Virus record (IMG/VR): IMGVR_UViG_3300013117_000272
Coordinates: 1-21,424 of that record
Origin: a virus
DNA: 21,424 nt
Strand: one strand, 5' to 3'
Below are positions 1 through 6,391 of the stretch, one piece after another. The position numbers and the translations under genes were made by a program. Position 1 is the stretch's first letter, and each line of letters opens with the position of its first letter. The notes under the pieces were generated by a model that saw nothing but the letters and a program-made list of their open reading frames with translations, did no database searches and was not told the DNA's origin.

Positions 1-9
1 AGATAAGCG

Positions 10-237
10 ATGGTATTGAAAGAGAACAGTTATAACAAAGGGATAAACCAGCATATTTTTATTAAGGATACAAAGGTGTCTGAAATAACAGGGATTGGTG
101 TTCAGACCTTGAGAAATTACCGACATAAGGGAATCGGGCCTTCCTTTATTCGTATTGGGCGCAGTATCCGGTATTCTATCGAAGATGTGATGGATTATAT
201 GAATTCTCGGAAAGTCCAGACCAAAGATTTGCCGTAA
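10..237 (+). CDS. Small HTH DNA-binding protein (AlpA/excisionase-like)
   Basis: A 75-residue protein with a MerR/AlpA-type winged helix-turn-helix. The segment around residues 23-38 (VSEITGIGVQTLRNYRHKGI) reads as helix-turn-helix. It is followed by a wing (FIRIGRSIRYSIEDVMDYM), the usual pattern of excisionase and AlpA-type proteins that bind att sites or prophage promoters. It is the first of four such small HTH genes here (also 985, 12818 and 15572). Its place at the head of a small-gene run leading to integrase suggests a recombination directionality factor or lysogeny regulator. The ATG at 10 lies too near the window edge for its ribosome site to be judged. The fold call is good; the specific role is inferred. 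Confidence 0.75.
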   Translation: MVLKENSYNKGINQHIFIKDTKVSEITGIGVQTLRNYRHKGIGPSFIRIGRSIRYSIEDVMDYMNSRKVQTKDLP

Positions 238-290
238 CAATTTATTTAAGGGTGTAAATACTACGGGAATCAAGGTCTGGATGGGACTAA

Positions 291-413
291 ATGGAACGAA
301 ATCAAGATTACACTGATAGACAACGATACTGTAAATGGGACGAATGGTTAGATGTATATGATTATGGAGAGTTAACGGACCTTTACGCCTGGATACAACC
401 CACGGAGATGTAG
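291..413 (+). CDS. Hypothetical small acidic phage protein (40 aa)
   Basis: A short reading frame of 40 codons, rich in Asp, Glu, Tyr and Trp, with a tail reading WDEWLDVYDYGELTDLYAW. The skewed composition and the two-base gap before the next small gene support translation. A purine-rich GGATGGGA stretch lies just upstream as a possible weak ribosome site. I recognise no family. Small acidic phage proteins are often DNA mimics or inhibitors of host enzymes, but nothing here shows that. It could be a chance open frame. Confidence 0.4.
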   Translation: MERNQDYTDRQRYCKWDEWLDVYDYGELTDLYAWIQPTEM

Positions 414-415
414 AA

Positions 416-604
416 ATGAATATTCCGAGAATATTAAACGGGAAAATAACAGTACACTATTTTAGACATAATAAATGGAATGCTTGCAAAATTAATAAAT
501 ATTGGTCTGGTCGGCTAATATATATCGATATCTCCAAATTTAGTTTTTTAATAGATTGCCGGATAGACTGGATAGAAGATATGGTTAACGGCAATCCGCG
601 ATAG
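416..604 (+). CDS. Hypothetical small phage protein (62 aa)
   Basis: A 62-residue basic, aromatic-rich protein with no recognised domain. Its ATG follows a GGAG ribosome site at a usable distance and starts two bases after the stop of the 40-codon gene, so the two may be translationally coupled. The DNA is AT-rich compared with the integrase gene, like the other short genes at this end. Family and function are unknown. Confidence 0.45.
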   Translation: MNIPRILNGKITVHYFRHNKWNACKINKYWSGRLIYIDISKFSFLIDCRIDWIEDMVNGNPR

Positions 605-766
605 CCCCTGAATGTACCGGCCAGCGGTCTAAACGTCAACGTGACCATCATGAGGGGAGAATAGACCCCGGTGGACGCACCGGCCCCCAAGGAATAGTGA
701 AAATTAGTGGGCGTGACAGTCGGGAGAGACCGGCCCCTTTTTGAAAAAAAATGGAGAATTGTCGTT
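605..766 (+). other. GC-rich gene gap with three ACCGGCC copies and a stem-loop
   Basis: This 162-base stretch is GC-rich between AT-rich neighbours. ACCGGCC occurs three times in the same orientation (616-622, 679-685, 729-735). A perfect 6-bp stem with a 4-base loop lies at 668-683 (CCGGTG / CACCGG). There is no convincing gene. The open frame running in from 707 has a much better start at 767, behind a GGAG. The repeats could be protein-binding sites for one of the nearby HTH proteins, which is inference. Confidence 0.35.
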
Positions 767-988
767 ATGAAAAGATTCGACCAAAAAGAAATTGATGAAA
801 TTTACGAATACGCGGTTAATGAACTGGAGTGTGCTTATCGTGACAAACCTGTGTGTAGAAAGCGGCTTCGATATGTGCTGATTGACATCGACATTGCAAA
901 TGAACCAGTAGAAAAATTCGATATCGATTCGAGCCGGGTCCCGGTAATTCAGAGCATCATTAAAAAGATCGGCGGTGATGAAATATGA
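767..988 (+). CDS. Hypothetical small phage protein (73 aa)
   Basis: A 73-residue mixed-charge, probably helical protein with no recognised family. I place the start at 767 because GGAG sits about ten bases upstream; the frame is open back to 707 but has no ribosome site there. Its end overlaps the next start by four bases (ATGA), so it is probably coupled to the HTH gene that follows. Confidence 0.6.
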   Translation: MKRFDQKEIDEIYEYAVNELECAYRDKPVCRKRLRYVLIDIDIANEPVEKFDIDSSRVPVIQSIIKKIGGDEI

Positions 989-1218
989 AACGCTGGCTGT
1001 CTTTAAAAGAAGCAATGGAATACTGCCCATACGGCGAAAAAAAGCTGATCGAGCTGATCAAGGAAGGCGAAATCGACGGCGGCCAGTCTCAGCACAAGAA
1101 AAACGCCTGGTTTATCGACCGCAAAAGCATCGATAAGCACTTTGAGGGCATGTATAAAAACACCCAAGTCCGCATCGATAAACTGAAAATAGTTGAATTT
1201 TGCCAAAAAGGTGTGTAA
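985..1218 (+). CDS. HTH DNA-binding protein, excisionase-like
   Basis: A 77-residue protein whose first 55 residues read as a MerR/excisionase-type winged helix: WLSLKEAMEYCPYGEKKLIE (helix-turn-helix), then an Ile-Asp-Gly-Gly turn and a wing ending in AWFIDRKSIDKHF. It overlaps the previous gene by ATGA and ends two bases before the integrase ATG. Short HTH genes directly upstream of integrase commonly encode the excisionase that biases recombination towards excision, so this is the best Xis candidate in the window. Family identity is by pattern only. Confidence 0.7.
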   Translation: MKRWLSLKEAMEYCPYGEKKLIELIKEGEIDGGQSQHKKNAWFIDRKSIDKHFEGMYKNTQVRIDKLKIVEFCQKGV

Positions 1219-1220
1219 CC

Positions 1221-2270
1221 ATGGATTTTATGCAGCTGTATAAAATGCCTAAATACGGGACCTATTACATCCGTTATTCGCGCACCGAAGTGCCGCCCGA
1301 CGGCAAGCTGATATCCATGCGTAAAATCGTGGGCCGTTCCATCACCGATCCGGATGAAGCGCAGCAGGTATTCGATGGTGTTAAAAAAACCAATTTAAAA
1401 TCCAAAATGGCCGAGCTCCAGCGCGGCCGCCGCATTTCATTAGAAGATTTTAGCAAAGAATACATCGAGGATCCCGGGCGGGCCGATCTCAGCCCCGATA
1501 CCCTGCGCATGGACGCCCTGGCCCTGAAAAGCCTGGGCAACGTTGTCGGTCACTCCCGGGCCGTCCGCGCCGTTAATTCCAGTGATCTAAAAAAATTCAA
1601 ACAGGTGTGCCTTGATCGCGGCCTGTCTGTCTGGAGCGTGATATCATACATGGGCCATATCAAGGCGGCCCTGAATTTTGCCGTCGAAGCCGGCTACCGC
1701 CAAAAGGCGCCCCGGGTCCCCCGGATGCGGCGGCCGCAAAGACTGCCCAAGGTCATACCGTCCCATCATCTGGATGTGCTGCTGCCCTATCTAAAGGCCA
1801 ACGATTTTGAAATATGGCGCTATGCTGAATTCGCCCTGGCCACCGGCTGCCGTTTGTCCGAGATCCACGGCCTGACCGGTCCGGATATCACCATGTACGA
1901 ACAGCCCAACCAGAAAGTGTACGGCCGCGCCCGCATTATCGGCAAGGGCGATAAAGAGCGCAACACGCCCCTGATCAAAGAGGCCCTGGCGGCCATGGGC
2001 TCTGTCCCGGACATCGGCCCGGTATTTTTACAGCACCATCCGGACAATATTTCGCACCGCATCCGGGCCGCCGTAAAAGCCTGCGGATTGGACGGCCTGG
2101 GCATCACCATGCACGCCCTGCGCCACACCGCCGCAACCCGCATGGTAGAAAAAGGCTACCGCCTAGAGATCATCCAGCAGATCCTGGGCCACAGCGATAT
2201 CCGCACAACCCAGATCTACGCCACCATTTACGATCAGGTAGTAGAAGACGAAATCAACCGCCGAGGCTGA
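1221..2270 (+). CDS. int: Tyrosine-family site-specific integrase
   Basis: A 349-residue tyrosine recombinase, normal length for phage integrases. The N-terminal part (about 1-85) is the arm-binding region, about 85-175 is the SAM-like core-binding domain, and the rest is catalytic. Expected active-site residues are visible: Arg211 in ATGCRLSEI, Lys242 in GKGDKER, His298 and Arg301 in HALRHTAATR, His324 in LGHSDIRTT and the nucleophile Tyr333. I chose the ATG at 1221, after AAAGG, over an upstream TTG at 1200. It catalyses strand exchange between attP and a host att site. The tRNA-Thr fragment about 280 bases downstream, flanked by direct repeats, is the likely attP. The gene appears complete. 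Confidence 0.95.
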   Translation: MDFMQLYKMPKYGTYYIRYSRTEVPPDGKLISMRKIVGRSITDPDEAQQVFDGVKKTNLKSKMAELQRGRRISLEDFSKEYIEDPGRADLSPDTLRMDALALKSLGNVVGHSRAVRAVNSSDLKKFKQVCLDRGLSVWSVISYMGHIKAALNFAVEAGYRQKAPRVPRMRRPQRLPKVIPSHHLDVLLPYLKANDFEIWRYAEFALATGCRLSEIHGLTGPDITMYEQPNQKVYGRARIIGKGDKERNTPLIKEALAAMGSVPDIGPVFLQHHPDNISHRIRAAVKACGLDGLGITMHALRHTAATRMVEKGYRLEIIQQILGHSDIRTTQIYATIYDQVVEDEINRRG

Positions 2271-2271
2271 T

Positions 2272-2475
2272 ATGGAAATACAAGAATTTAAAGAAGAGAA
2301 AGACGAACTTGAAAAAGACATATTGCAGAGTGTTGACAGACTGGTTGAAGGCTTCCGAAACCGCACCGGCTTTTCACCCCACGACATAAAAATTTATCTG
2401 GCCGATGTCTCCGGTCGCGGAGAAAATCCCCGCCGCTGGGTAGTGTCTGAAACGGAAGTAAATATCGATTTATAA
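2272..2475 (+). CDS. Hypothetical small protein downstream of integrase
   Basis: A 67-residue charged protein: a Lys/Glu-rich N-terminal helix (about residues 1-30) followed by a short beta-rich tail (IKIYLADVSGRGE...RRWVVSETEVNIDL). Its ATG lies one base after the integrase stop, so it is probably translated from the same message by re-initiation. I recognise no family. Position between integrase and attP suggests an accessory role in recombination or simply a late-added gene. Confidence 0.55.
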   Translation: MEIQEFKEEKDELEKDILQSVDRLVEGFRNRTGFSPHDIKIYLADVSGRGENPRRWVVSETEVNIDL

Positions 2476-2494
2476 CAAAAAAATTTAATCCAGC

Positions 2495-2520
2495 TGCGTA
2501 AGAAAAGCAGAACATTGAAT
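2495..2520 (+). repeat. Left arm-type direct repeat of candidate attP
   Basis: The sequence TGCGTAAGAA-NN-GCAGAAC-N-TT here recurs in the same orientation at 2694-2719; I count 21 of 26 matching bases. The two copies lie on either side of the tRNA-derived core. Lambda-type integrases bind such repeats through their N-terminal domain, so these are likely integrase arm sites. The repeat is seen; the role is inferred. Confidence 0.6.
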
Positions 2521-2550
2521 GTAACTATGCGAAATCATTACACCCACAAT

Positions 2551-2599
2551 CTGATTCGTAATCAGCAGGTCAGCAGTTCAAATCTGCTCGTCGGCTCCA
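2551..2599 (+). other. Candidate attP core: 3' half of a tRNA-Thr(CGT) gene
   Basis: This stretch reads as the 3' half of a tRNA. It has an anticodon stem CTGA/TCAG around the loop TTCGTAA (anticodon CGT, threonine), a T arm AGCAG-TTCAAAT-CTGCT, the acceptor strand CGTCGGC, discriminator T and an encoded CCA. No acceptor 5' strand or D arm lies upstream, and the outermost anticodon pair is broken (T2550/C2566). The fragment cannot therefore be a working tRNA on its own. Phages that integrate into tRNA genes carry exactly such a 3' segment in attP so that insertion restores the tRNA. Its position 280 bases from integrase and between two direct repeats supports attP. Confidence 0.8.
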
Positions 2600-2610
2600 T
2601 AGTGTTTAAA

Positions 2611-2646
2611 GGCATTTCGGATACTTATATCCGAAATGCCTTTTTT
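2611..2646 (+). terminator. Rho-independent terminator after attP core
   Basis: A perfect 12-bp stem (GGCATTTCGGAT at 2611-2622 with ATCCGAAATGCC at 2629-2640), with a further A-T pair closing a tiny loop, is followed by six T residues and more T-rich sequence. This is a textbook intrinsic terminator. On the phage it ends the integrase message. After integration it would also terminate the restored tRNA-Thr gene. Confidence 0.9.
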
Positions 2647-2693
2647 GTTTTTTGGGCCGTATGTCCGCATATTGGGGCATTTTGGCCCCTTTG

Positions 2694-2719
2694 TGCGTAA
2701 GAACTGCAGAACTTTTAAC
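2694..2719 (+). repeat. Right arm-type direct repeat of candidate attP
   Basis: Second copy of the repeat at 2495-2520, in direct orientation and 199 bases further on. A short GGGGC/GCCCC stem-loop (2674-2689) sits just before it. Together the two repeats bracket the tRNA half and the terminator, the layout expected of a P-core-P' attachment site. Confidence 0.6.
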
Positions 2720-2737
2720 GAACGATTTTTGCATAAC

Positions 2738-2932
2738 ATGAAAACCTCAATCAAAATAATCAAGGTTAAAGAGATAGCAGAAAACACCGTAACAGTCATC
2801 AAAGAAAATGGCGATGAATTAAAATTGCCGATCAGTCAAACCGAACGGTTCGGCAACCGGGTTTTTATCCCGACTTGGTTGGCTCAAAAAATAGGAGGGC
2901 AAAGAAATGGAAAAAGAAGTGTGTATCCATAA
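2738..2932 (+). CDS. Hypothetical small beta-rich protein (64 aa)
   Basis: A 64-residue protein whose pattern (KIIKVKEIAENTVTVIKENGDELKLP) suggests a small beta-barrel, superficially like CsrA or SH3-type folds, but it lacks recognisable CsrA motifs. I start it at 2738 because the frame further upstream runs back into the attP region. It overlaps the strong start of the next gene by 26 bases, which fits a coupled early operon. Function unknown. Confidence 0.5.
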   Translation: MKTSIKIIKVKEIAENTVTVIKENGDELKLPISQTERFGNRVFIPTWLAQKIGGQRNGKRSVYP

Positions 2933-3644
2933 TTCGAATTTGACGCCTGAAACATGCGCCATCTGTATCAAGCAAAAAGGCGAAAAATTACCGATCGACA
3001 ACCAGGACGATGAAACAAAACTGCATCCCAACCTTCTGGTCGTCAAAATGGTCCGGGATGCCGGGCTTGATATTAAGGCCTTTCTTAGGCAAGGAGTAAG
3101 AACAAGAGAATATTCAGACCTCAAAGATAAGATTCTGTCGGAACTGCAGGCAAATCATCCGGAATTATCACAGCAGAATCTCGGCCAGCTGCTGAACCTT
3201 TCCCCTGCTGCAATAAGCCAACGGTTATCAAAAATAAAGATGGCTTCTGACTGGGCCCGTGAAGATGAAGCCGCCACACAGGTTTGTAAAGATCCTGATT
3301 GTGAATCTAATGGCGAACCGCAGCCTGTAGATACCAATTTTCAGATTCATGGGCCCAGTCAGAAGCCATTGGAGATATGCAAAGAGTGCATGGCCCGAAG
3401 ATTTAAAAACGGGATAAAAAAGAAATCCGTTAAAAAGCCTGAACCGAACAAAAAAAAGAAGGCGGCGCCGGCAACGATTCCATCGGATTGCAGCCTGGTG
3501 ATCGATTTTTCAAAATTTCCGGATGTGCTGAAAAAGATCCGGAGCGTGGCCTATGATGAAGTTCGAACACCCGAAGGCCAGGTCTTATACTGGCTGAAAG
3601 AATTCTCACTTCTCCAAAACCAAAAAACCGAAAAAGCCGCCTAA
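2907..3644 (+). CDS. Cys-rich HTH regulator, phage early region
   Basis: A 245-residue protein behind a strong AGGAGGG ribosome site. Residues 1-20 hold a possible zinc motif (Cys6, His8, Cys17, Cys20). Residues 87-110 (ELSQQNLGQLLNLSPAAISQ, then RLSKIK) form a clear helix-turn-helix. Residues 127-161 hold a second Cys cluster (127, 132, 158, 161). A Lys-rich linker (about 170-188) leads to a C-terminal domain. It is probably a DNA-binding regulator or replication-control protein of the early operon. A 24-bp inverted repeat lies within the gene, its second arm falling inside the second Cys cluster. I do not recognise the full-length family. Confidence 0.65.
   Translation: MEKEVCIHNSNLTPETCAICIKQKGEKLPIDNQDDETKLHPNLLVVKMVRDAGLDIKAFLRQGVRTREYSDLKDKILSELQANHPELSQQNLGQLLNLSPAAISQRLSKIKMASDWAREDEAATQVCKDPDCESNGEPQPVDTNFQIHGPSQKPLEICKECMARRFKNGIKKKSVKKPEPNKKKKAAPATIPSDCSLVIDFSKFPDVLKKIRSVAYDEVRTPEGQVLYWLKEFSLLQNQKTEKAA
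3240..3369 (+). repeat. Long inverted repeat inside a coding region
   Basis: The arms 3240-3263 and 3346-3369 are reverse complements over 24 positions: 19 Watson-Crick pairs in a row, one G.U in RNA at 3259/3350, then four more pairs. The gap between arms is 82 bases. There is no T tract, so it is not a terminator. Both arms are coding (first MASDWARE, second HGPSQKPL). Such a long perfect stem is not expected in coding sequence. Confidence 0.9.
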
Positions 3645-3660
3645 AGGAGCAAAAAAACTG

Positions 3661-5052
3661 ATGCATTTAATGGAATATCAGAAGTTTTTGGAGTCGAAAA
3701 TAATACAGCACGAAGCAAGCGGATTTGATGTTTCGCTTGACGATTTAAACCCCATGCTTTTTGACTGGCAGAAGGTTTTGATTAGGTGGGCATTGTTCAA
3801 GGGCAGGGCGGCCATTTTCGCAGATTGCGGTCTTGGCAAAACTCTGATGCAGCTTGAATGGGCCGATAAGGTTTGCCGCAAAACAGGCGGAAGTGTCCTG
3901 TTGTTTGCACCATTGGCGGTGTCGATTCAGACGAAACATGAGGGCCAGAAGTTCGGCATCGATGTTAATGCGTGCAAGGATCAATCCGATATGGTCTCGG
4001 GCGTCAATATAACCAATTATGAGCGCATGGAAAAATTTGATCCGGGTGAATTTGTTGGGATCGTGCTGGATGAATCCAGCATCCTGAAAAACTTTGCCGG
4101 CAAGATACGCAACTACATAATCGATGCTTTTTTATATACACCGTATAAACTGTGCTGCACAGCAACCCCGGCACCAAACGATTATATGGAACTTGGCAAT
4201 ACGTCAGAGTTTTTAGGGATAATGACGCGGGCAGAAATGCTGTCCATGTATTTCATTAACGATGCTTCAAAAACAGGAACATGGAGGCTGAAGGGGTATG
4301 TCAAAGATAATAAGTTTTGGGAGTGGATTTCAACATGGGCCGTAATTATGCAAAAACCGCAAGATGTCGGCTACCCAAACAACGGCTTTGACCTGCCCCC
4401 GCTTTACATTCACGAACACATTATAAAATACAACGGCGCAAAAACGTCTTTATTTACAGAAGAAGCGAGAACGCTTTCAGAGCGCCGGGCATCAAGAAAA
4501 GAATCTATGCCCGGAAGATTAAAAAAGACCCTGCAAATTATTCAAGACGATCCCGGCGAAATTTGGCTTACATGGTGCAACCTTAACATCGAAAGCGACA
4601 TGCTTAAAAAGTCTATTAGTGGGTGTGTCGAGGTCAAGGGCTCGGATTCTGTCGAACATAAAGAAAATTCAATAATTGGGTTTTCGAATGGTGATATAAA
4701 ATCGCTCGTGACAAAGCCTAAAATCGCTGGCTTTGGTGTAAACTGGCAGGTGTGTAATAATGTTATATTTTTTGGGTTGTCTGATAGTTATGAGCAGTTC
4801 TATCAAGCTACCCGGCGGTGTTGGCGGTTCGGTCAAAAAAAGCCCGTCAACCTGCATATTGTGATTGGCGAAAAAGAGAAGTCTGTTCTTGATAACGTTA
4901 AAAGAAAGGAGGCTGATGCAAAGAATATGTTTCATGAAATGGTGGGGTATATGAAAAAAAATACACTTCACCAATTAGAAAATCTTGAGATCAAAACAGC
5001 ACCATATAACCCCAAAAAAGAAATGGAGCTCCCGCAATGGCTAATGTTTTAG
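3661..5052 (+). CDS. SNF2-type DEAD/DEAH helicase
   Basis: A 463-residue superfamily 2 ATPase. Residues 56-61 are the Walker A CGLGKT and 137-140 the DESS box (motif II). CTATPAPNDYME is motif III, and residues 382-392 (QATRRCWRFGQ) are motif VI with its arginine fingers. This set is typical of compact phage SNF2-like translocases, which move on duplex DNA rather than unwinding it fully. The ATG follows AAAGGAG closely after the regulator stop. The end overlaps the methyltransferase gene by 16 bases, so the two are co-translated and probably act together, for example in modifying or protecting phage DNA. The partner role is inferred; the ATPase call is firm. Confidence 0.92.
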   Translation: MHLMEYQKFLESKIIQHEASGFDVSLDDLNPMLFDWQKVLIRWALFKGRAAIFADCGLGKTLMQLEWADKVCRKTGGSVLLFAPLAVSIQTKHEGQKFGIDVNACKDQSDMVSGVNITNYERMEKFDPGEFVGIVLDESSILKNFAGKIRNYIIDAFLYTPYKLCCTATPAPNDYMELGNTSEFLGIMTRAEMLSMYFINDASKTGTWRLKGYVKDNKFWEWISTWAVIMQKPQDVGYPNNGFDLPPLYIHEHIIKYNGAKTSLFTEEARTLSERRASRKESMPGRLKKTLQIIQDDPGEIWLTWCNLNIESDMLKKSISGCVEVKGSDSVEHKENSIIGFSNGDIKSLVTKPKIAGFGVNWQVCNNVIFFGLSDSYEQFYQATRRCWRFGQKKPVNLHIVIGEKEKSVLDNVKRKEADAKNMFHEMVGYMKKNTLHQLENLEIKTAPYNPKKEMELPQWLMF

Positions 5053-5981
5053 ATCAGAAACTTGGTGATGGTTGGGCAATGTATCATGGGGATTCGGTTG
5101 AGGTTATTAAGCCCATCCCTGACAACTCGGCGCACTATTTTTTGTTTAGCCCGCCGTTTGAGGACCTGTTTACATATTCTGACTCAGAGAGGGATGTTGG
5201 AAACTGCAAGAAGGGCGAGTTTGATAAGCATTTTGGGTTTTTGGTAAAAGATATATACAGGGCACTAATGCCCGGCAGGTTGGTTAGTGTTCACTGTATG
5301 GACCTGCTGGCTACTATTACAAAAGATGGATTTATCGGACTAAAAGATTTTTCTGGATCAATTATAAGGCTATTTGAGGCGGCTGGCTTTATCTACCATT
5401 CAAGGGTTTGTATATGGAAAGATCCGCTTGTGCAGGCTGTCAGGACAAAGGCTTTGGGGTTGGCCCATAAGCAAATATCAAAAGACTCGTCAAGGTGTAA
5501 TATGGGCCTGCCTGATTATATAATTACAATGCGCAAGGCGGGAGAAAACCCGGAACCAATATCCCACGGCAGAGGGTTTGAGCGGTATATAGGCGAAATG
5601 CCAGAGCCAAAAAGACAAAAAAACGATGATCCACGAAAAAACAAATATAGCCATGAGGTTTGGCAGCGATACGCATCCCCCGTGTGGTTTGATATTAACC
5701 AAACTAACACATTAAACATACGGGCTGCCAGAGACGAGAATGATGAAAAACATATTTGCCCGCTGCAACTTGATACAATAGGCAGGTGTTTAGATTTATG
5801 GTCTAATCCGGGCGATGTTGTGGTAGATCCGTTTTCGGGCGTTGGCTCGGTCGGGTATCAGGCGTTGAAAATGGGCCGTAAGTTTGTTGGTGTTGAATTA
5901 AAAGAATCGTATTACAAACAGGCTATTAAAAACCTTGACAAGGTGGCGTGGGAGCAAAAACAAGTCGGCCTTTTTAATTAA
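5037..5981 (+). CDS. DNA methyltransferase (N4-cytosine / N6-adenine, beta type)
   Basis: A 314-residue site-specific DNA methyltransferase. The catalytic motif IV is SPPF (residues 38-41), and the S-adenosylmethionine motif I is DPFSGVGSVG (264-273), followed by VGVEL. Motif IV before motif I marks the beta class. SPP(F/Y/W) is more usual in N4-cytosine enzymes, though some N6-adenine enzymes share it. The start lies inside the helicase gene behind GGAG. No restriction endonuclease is adjacent, so it is probably an orphan phage methylase giving protection against host restriction or marking DNA. Target sequence cannot be read from the gene. Confidence 0.93.
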   Translation: MANVLDQKLGDGWAMYHGDSVEVIKPIPDNSAHYFLFSPPFEDLFTYSDSERDVGNCKKGEFDKHFGFLVKDIYRALMPGRLVSVHCMDLLATITKDGFIGLKDFSGSIIRLFEAAGFIYHSRVCIWKDPLVQAVRTKALGLAHKQISKDSSRCNMGLPDYIITMRKAGENPEPISHGRGFERYIGEMPEPKRQKNDDPRKNKYSHEVWQRYASPVWFDINQTNTLNIRAARDENDEKHICPLQLDTIGRCLDLWSNPGDVVVDPFSGVGSVGYQALKMGRKFVGVELKESYYKQAIKNLDKVAWEQKQVGLFN

Positions 5982-5990
5982 CCAAAAAAA

Positions 5991-6119
5991 ATGCCTGGTG
6001 AACAATTTATAGAAATTTCACTATCAAAGATCCGGGCCAATCCGCACAACCCGCGCCAACGGTTTGACGGCCCTGAGTTTGAAAATCTGGAGAAATCCAT
6101 TGAAAACGTCGCCGGATAA
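5991..6119 (+). pseudogene. Truncated ParB N-terminal domain (remnant)
   Basis: A 42-codon frame starting nine bases after the methyltransferase stop. It reads as the first strand-helix of a ParB/Srx fold: IEISLSKIRANPHNPRQRF, then FENLEKSIENVAG and a stop. The NPxNPR motif and the following helix are the conserved start of ParB-family domains, which normally continue for well over 100 residues. Here the protein ends just where the catalytic/CTP-binding strands should begin. Phage methyltransferases often sit beside or are fused to ParB-like domains, so this is best read as a deletion relic. A poly-A run precedes the ATG, with no good ribosome site. Confidence 0.75.
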
Positions 6120-6133
6120 AGGGAGTTTGGCTT

Positions 6134-6391
6134 ATGAAAAACAATACGAAAAATAAACTGATACATTTAAACGATCATTTATTTGCCCAAATGGAACGCT
6201 TGTCAGACGAAGATCTGAAAGGCGATAATCTCACGGAAGAAATCATGCGGGCAAAGTCGATCGGTTTTGTGGCCAGTCAGATCATAGGTAACGCAAAGTT
6301 GGCGCTGGATGCACAAAAAATAATATATGAACATCTAATCAAAAAACCGCCCAAAATGCTTGGATTAGATGGCTATGACGAAGCCGAATAG
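6134..6391 (+). CDS. Conserved small helical phage protein (85 aa)
   Basis: An 85-residue, mainly helical protein (NDHLFAQMERLSDEDLKGDN, then a long helix to ALDAQKIIYEHL) behind AAAGGGAG. The pattern resembles a family of uncharacterised small proteins encoded next to HNH genes in many prophages; that is from memory and not checked. It overlaps the HNH gene by 23 bases. Its biochemical role is unknown. Confidence 0.7.
   Translation: MKNNTKNKLIHLNDHLFAQMERLSDEDLKGDNLTEEIMRAKSIGFVASQIIGNAKLALDAQKIIYEHLIKKPPKMLGLDGYDEAE

Noticed and set aside
704-1030. Minus-strand protein overlapping the small genes
   Set aside because: It lies opposite two coupled + strand genes with ribosome sites and shows no domain; it is treated as a shadow.
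2551-2599. Functional tRNA-Thr gene
   Set aside because: The acceptor 5' strand and D arm are absent upstream and the top anticodon pair is broken, so only the 3' half is present.
2738-2932. CsrA-like translational regulator
   Set aside because: The beta-rich pattern is suggestive, but characteristic CsrA residues are lacking.
3661-5981. DISARM-type or other defence island from the helicase plus methylase pair
   Set aside because: No DrmA/DrmB/DrmC-like partners or nuclease are present, and the pair sits in an ordinary phage early operon.
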